Shown: piece by piece, positions 34,091 to 37,175 of the stretch
How the letters are laid out: every line of letters begins with the position of its first letter
How positions within the stretch are numbered: the stretch's first letter is position 1
Source of the DNA: Deltaproteobacteria bacterium
GTDB lineage: Bacteria > Desulfobacterota > Desulfomonilia > Desulfomonilales > Desulfomonilaceae
NCBI GenBank assembly: GCA_016875095.1
Contig: VGSG01000037.1
Location: 1 to 37,175 of the forward strand
Reading direction: 5' to 3'
Length of the DNA stretch: 37,175 nt
The notes under the pieces: model-generated
Database searches by the model: none
What the model was told of the DNA's origin: nothing
What the model saw: only the letters and a program-made list of their open reading frames with translations
Translations under genes and position numbers: made by a program

Positions 34091-34855
34091 TCAGGGGTTG
34101 ATCGGGCCGGAGAATTGGGCGCTTTGAGGCTCGCTCTTCCGGAGCGCCACTGTAGCGACCGCTATGAGACCTCCATAGATCAAGAAATAAGCGACAAGGG
34201 AGGCGCCAAAAGGAACGCCCGTGAGTATTGCAATCACGTCCAGCGTCACCGGCGGGATCAATGCCAAGATCGCGATCTTGAAGGCCTGCGAAAAGGTTAC
34301 ACCTTTCGCCTGCGCGGCCAGGTACGGCACGAGGCCCATAATGAGGGCCTGAAGGAGTTTGGCAAAGAGAAAATAGACAACCAGGGCCGCCGCAGCCACC
34401 TTGACGAGCAGAGTGAAATAGCGATTCTTGAACGCTCGAAGGCTTGCCGAGTTGATCACCATATCCGGGACGTTGCTCAGGGAAACGACCCTGGTCTGAT
34501 CGGGGCTCTTGAATATAAAATTCGTGCGGGTAAGAAGCGCGACCTCTTCATATTCCTTGAGCAGCTCAAACGCGTCCTTGCGGGTTTCCCGGCGGGTGTC
34601 GATGATGACGAGCGGCCCTTTGCCGGGATCCTTATTCACAAAATAGGGCTGGTCCTTATTGATGCTTGCTTGGCCGCCCTGGATAGTTATTTCAGGGACG
34701 ACGGAATCGTACTTCGAGACGACCCGCTCCAGGATCCGCTCCACTCGGTGACCGGTCACGTGCGTAATCACCCATGCGCCGGCAATGGCGCAGGCGAAGA
34801 ACACGAGAACAACCAATGCCCAATGAACCCTCATCAGCGATCTCAGAAATCCCAT
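34091..34855 (-). CDS. DUF1189 integral membrane protein
   Basis: This 254-residue protein has one N-terminal membrane helix (about 11-31), an outside domain with the DUF1189 pattern (P-E-I-T-I-Q-G-G-Q-A-S, then V-I-I-D-T near 84-88) and four or so C-terminal helices. The family is of unknown function and is common in Gram-positive bacteria and in Desulfobacterota. I chose the ATG at 34855 because GTGAGGAAG precedes it and the extra 17 upstream residues are polar. It sits between birA and the DUF2065 gene. Confidence 0.82.
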   Translation of the reverse strand: MGFLRSLMRVHWALVVLVFFACAIAGAWVITHVTGHRVERILERVVSKYDSVVPEITIQGGQASINKDQPYFVNKDPGKGPLVIIDTRRETRKDAFELLKEYEEVALLTRTNFIFKSPDQTRVVSLSNVPDMVINSASLRAFKNRYFTLLVKVAAAALVVYFLFAKLLQALIMGLVPYLAAQAKGVTFSQAFKIAILALIPPVTLDVIAILTGVPFGASLVAYFLIYGGLIAVATVALRKSEPQSAQFSGPINP

Positions 34856-34997
34856 AGCTTCTTCCTCACCTGACAGGCTCGTCACAGCGACGACTAGGCC
34901 CCGCAATCCCCGCAGCCGACGCTCGCCGATAGCGTTTCTTGGAACGGGGTTCGGGGAAAACTTCTTTGCAGTTAATAAAGCTCCCCTCGACTACTCT

Positions 34998-35747
34998 TCA
35001 AGAAGCGGTCTCCACTCCGATGGGCTCGGCTTGGCCGGAGTTGATTTCCACGCGGCGGCCGTCCGCGGTTCTCAGGATGAGGCTCCCCAGCGGCCCGATG
35101 CCTTCCGCACGCCCTTCCAATCCGTCACGAGTCAAGATTCGGCCTTTGTGCGCCCATCGAGTTTCCCAGAAATAAGGTACAAAGCCGCAACCCTCCTCAT
35201 TCACGCGAATGTGAAGAGCGTCCATTTCTCTCAGAAGGCCACGCGCCGCGTCTCGCAGGTCCCATTCTTCCCCGGTGGCGAGCAGGACCGACGTGACTGA
35301 ATCGTGAAGCTCGGGCGGGAAGTCCGACAAGCGTGAATTCACGTTCAGGCCGATGCCGATGATGACGAACTCAAGGCTATCGCCCTTTACGCTGGCTTCG
35401 GGAAGGATACCCGCGATTTTCTTGCCGTCAACGAGCACGTCGTTGGGCCACTTCAAGGACACTGACGGGACACCCTTTGCGTCAAGGGCCGCGGCGACTG
35501 CCACCGATGCCAATAGTCCTATCAGTGGAGCTTCTCGTGGGGCGAGCTTCGGTCTGAGCAGGGCCGACAGCGCGAGGTTCTTACCGGGAGGGGATATCCA
35601 AGAGCGTCCGGATCGACCTCGCCCCGCGGTTTGCTTCAGCGCCATGACAGCCACTGGCCCTTGTTCTCCGGCTTGAGCGAGTTCCCGCGCGATATCTTGG
35701 GTTGAAGCCGCCTCTTCATAGACGATGAGTTTGATTGCGTGATCCAT
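34998..35747 (-). CDS. birA: Biotin-[acetyl-CoA-carboxylase] ligase, catalytic only
   Basis: This 249-residue enzyme attaches biotin to carboxylase subunits through biotinyl-AMP. The adenylate loop G-R-G-R-S-G-R (42-48), K-W-P-N-D (99-103) and K110 in G-K-K-I-A-G-I-L are present, with the SH3-like C-terminal domain after about residue 195. The N-terminal helix-turn-helix of the E. coli-type bifunctional repressor is absent, so it should not be a regulator. It follows valS by 49 bp and precedes the DUF1189 gene in the same direction. Confidence 0.95.
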   Translation of the reverse strand: MDHAIKLIVYEEAASTQDIARELAQAGEQGPVAVMALKQTAGRGRSGRSWISPPGKNLALSALLRPKLAPREAPLIGLLASVAVAAALDAKGVPSVSLKWPNDVLVDGKKIAGILPEASVKGDSLEFVIIGIGLNVNSRLSDFPPELHDSVTSVLLATGEEWDLRDAARGLLREMDALHIRVNEEGCGFVPYFWETRWAHKGRILTRDGLEGRAEGIGPLGSLILRTADGRRVEINSGQAEPIGVETAS

Positions 35748-35796
35748 GCTTCATGTGGAGCCAAGTCGCGTAGGGTCGGACCCGCGCGTCCGCCCC

Positions 35797-37175
35797 TCAG
35801 CCCTGTTTCAACCTTTGCATGCGCCCCAGGCTCTCCTTGAGGCCGTCGGTCTTGCCCGTGAGTTCGTGGCGCCGCGTCTTCTGCTTTTCCACCGCCTCGG
35901 GCTTGGCCTTGGCCAGGAAATCCTCATTAGACAGCTTCTTCTGAACTCCCATCAGTTCTTGCTCCATCTTGGCGAGCTCTTTTTCCAGACGGGCGATTTC
36001 CACATCCGGGTCCACGATCCCTTCCAGCGGAACAAAGACTTTCATGTCCGATACCACCGCAGTGGCGGACATGCGAGGCGGTCGCAAGTTCTGAGCCGAT
36101 CCGGCCACATCGAGGGTGGAAATACGTCCTAGAGAAAGAATCATGGTTCTGTTGTAATCGATGAGCTGGGCATCTTCCGACGAGTTCGGGAAGACCATCG
36201 CTGGTAGAGGCGTGGACGGAGGAAGATTCATTTCGGCCCTGATATTCCGCACGGAGGTGATCAGCCCCATGAGGAGCGTCATTTGCCTCTCAGCTTCGGG
36301 GTCTGCGAGTCGAGGATCCGATTCGGGCCAAGGCCCGAGCATCAACGTTGTCCCGCTCAGAGGGATCTTGGACGCGATCTCCTCCGTAATGAAAGGTGTG
36401 AACGGATGGAGGAGCCTCATGAGCGCATCCAGCACATGCCTGAGCGCCACTCTGGCGCAGCGGGCCGCTTCAGGGTCGTCTCCACCAAGAGGCGCCTTGG
36501 CATACTCGATGTGCCAGTCGCAGAATTCATGCCAGGTGAACTGATAGATGCTCTGAGCCGCGTCATTGAATCGATAGGTGCGAATTGCGTCGGCCACCTC
36601 GGTTGCCACTGTGTTGAGGCGGGACAGAATCCACCGTTCCGGCAACGGGTAGTCTCGAACTGCGGCCGGATCGAGTTTCTCCTGCACGCTTTCCACATGG
36701 GGCAACGCGAAACGGGCCGCGTTCCAGATCTTGTTCATGAAGTTGCGATAGCCCTCGATCCGCTGCTCTGAGAGCCGTATGTCTCGACCCTGAGCGGCCA
36801 TTGCGGCCAAGGTGAAGCGGAAAGCATCCGTGCCGTACTGGTCCATGATCATAAGTGGATCGATAATATTGCCCAGCGACTTGCTCATTTTCTTGCCGTA
36901 TTCGTCCCGAACCAGCGCATGGATGTACACGTCCCTGAACGGAACGTCCCCCATGAACTTCAGTCCCATCATCATCATGCGCGCCACCCAGAAAAACAGG
37001 ATATCAAAGGCTGTGACGAGACAAGAGGTGGGATAGAAGGTTTTCAGAAGTTCCGCTTGGTCAGGCCATCCCATGGTGCTGAAGGGCCAGAGCGCGGACG
37101 AAAACCAGGTGTCCAGAACGTCGGTCTCCTGGGCCAGACGAGAGCCCTTACACGATGGGCATTCCGTGGGATCGT
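35797..37175 (-). CDS. valS: Valyl-tRNA synthetase (C-terminal part, cut by window edge)
   Basis: The last 459 codons of valS are present and the 5' part lies beyond the right edge. Visible are a zinc-type C-P-S-C (encoded at 37150-37161), D-V-L-D-T-W-F-S-S-A-L-W-P, the ATP-site K-M-S-K-S-L-G-N (about 36868-36891), the anticodon-binding helical domain and the C-terminal coiled coil (about 35800-36010 in DNA) typical of ValRS. The first Met at 37074 is internal, not the start. It is probably the first gene of the operon valS-birA-DUF1189-DUF2065-queA. Confidence 0.95.
   Translation of the reverse strand, partial: DPTECPSCKGSRLAQETDVLDTWFSSALWPFSTMGWPDQAELLKTFYPTSCLVTAFDILFFWVARMMMMGLKFMGDVPFRDVYIHALVRDEYGKKMSKSLGNIIDPLMIMDQYGTDAFRFTLAAMAAQGRDIRLSEQRIEGYRNFMNKIWNAARFALPHVESVQEKLDPAAVRDYPLPERWILSRLNTVATEVADAIRTYRFNDAAQSIYQFTWHEFCDWHIEYAKAPLGGDDPEAARCARVALRHVLDALMRLLHPFTPFITEEIASKIPLSGTTLMLGPWPESDPRLADPEAERQMTLLMGLITSVRNIRAEMNLPPSTPLPAMVFPNSSEDAQLIDYNRTMILSLGRISTLDVAGSAQNLRPPRMSATAVVSDMKVFVPLEGIVDPDVEIARLEKELAKMEQELMGVQKKLSNEDFLAKAKPEAVEKQKTRRHELTGKTDGLKESLGRMQRLKQG

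Overview
The window is a 37 kb stretch of moderately GC-rich bacterial chromosome with mostly housekeeping and anaerobic-metabolism genes. The mix suggests a strictly anaerobic member of the Desulfobacterota (old Deltaproteobacteria, of the Desulfomonile/Syntrophobacter kind). It includes an ETF alpha subunit with an N-terminal 2[4Fe-4S] ferredoxin domain, several acyl-CoA/CoA-thioester genes, a DUF3124 protein, a MEMO-family protein, and many short GC-rich palindromic intergenic repeats. The taxonomic placement is inference from gene content only. There are no rRNA or tRNA genes, CRISPR arrays, integrases or intact insertion sequences, so this is not an obvious mobile island.

Layout. 1-3.9 kb: repeat-rich DNA, a UbiA-type polyprenyl-phosphate phosphoribosyltransferase (518-1399), two small unknown genes and a solo B3/B4 tRNA-binding-type domain protein. 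3.9-6.1 kb: malQ on the minus strand. 6.1-8.1 kb: a promoter, an acyl-CoA dehydrogenase and an XRE-cupin regulator, closed by a terminator at 8433-8462. 8.6-9.4 kb: a FabG-like dehydrogenase. 9.4-10.9 kb: a long structured intergenic region followed by two small exported Pro/Cys-rich proteins and a strong terminator. 10.9-22.2 kb: a long plus-strand run hisA-hisF-mutS2-dnaG-rpoD-MEMO-trypsin/PDZ protease-DUF3124. 22.2-24.1 kb: a Rossmann/Cys-cluster protein and prmC on the minus strand. 24.2-27.4 kb: etfB-etfA(ferredoxin)-acyl-CoA dehydrogenase from a recognisable promoter. 27.6-29.7 kb: an unknown basic protein (minus) and a stand-alone ATP-grasp subunit of an ADP-forming acyl-CoA synthetase (plus). 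29.9-32.3 kb: a membrane-anchored SGNH-like protein and a Pro-rich exported protein, both minus. 32.7-37.2 kb: a minus-strand operon valS-birA-DUF1189-DUF2065-queA, with valS running off the right edge.

How the genes work together. The etfB-etfA-dehydrogenase cluster, the earlier dehydrogenase with its regulator, the FabG-like reductase and the ATP-grasp CoA-ligase subunit point to anaerobic acyl-CoA oxidation, with electrons passed through a ferredoxin-ETF. dnaG-rpoD form the classical macromolecular synthesis pair, here extended upstream by hisAF-mutS2 and downstream by an envelope-directed group (protease, DUF3124).

Most worth a second look: the structured leader before the twin exported peptides; the second acyl-CoA dehydrogenase, which lacks the catalytic glutamate at both family positions; the Rossmann protein with a C-x6-C-x3-C-x5-C cluster; the N-terminally extended MEMO protein; and several families of inverted-repeat elements.
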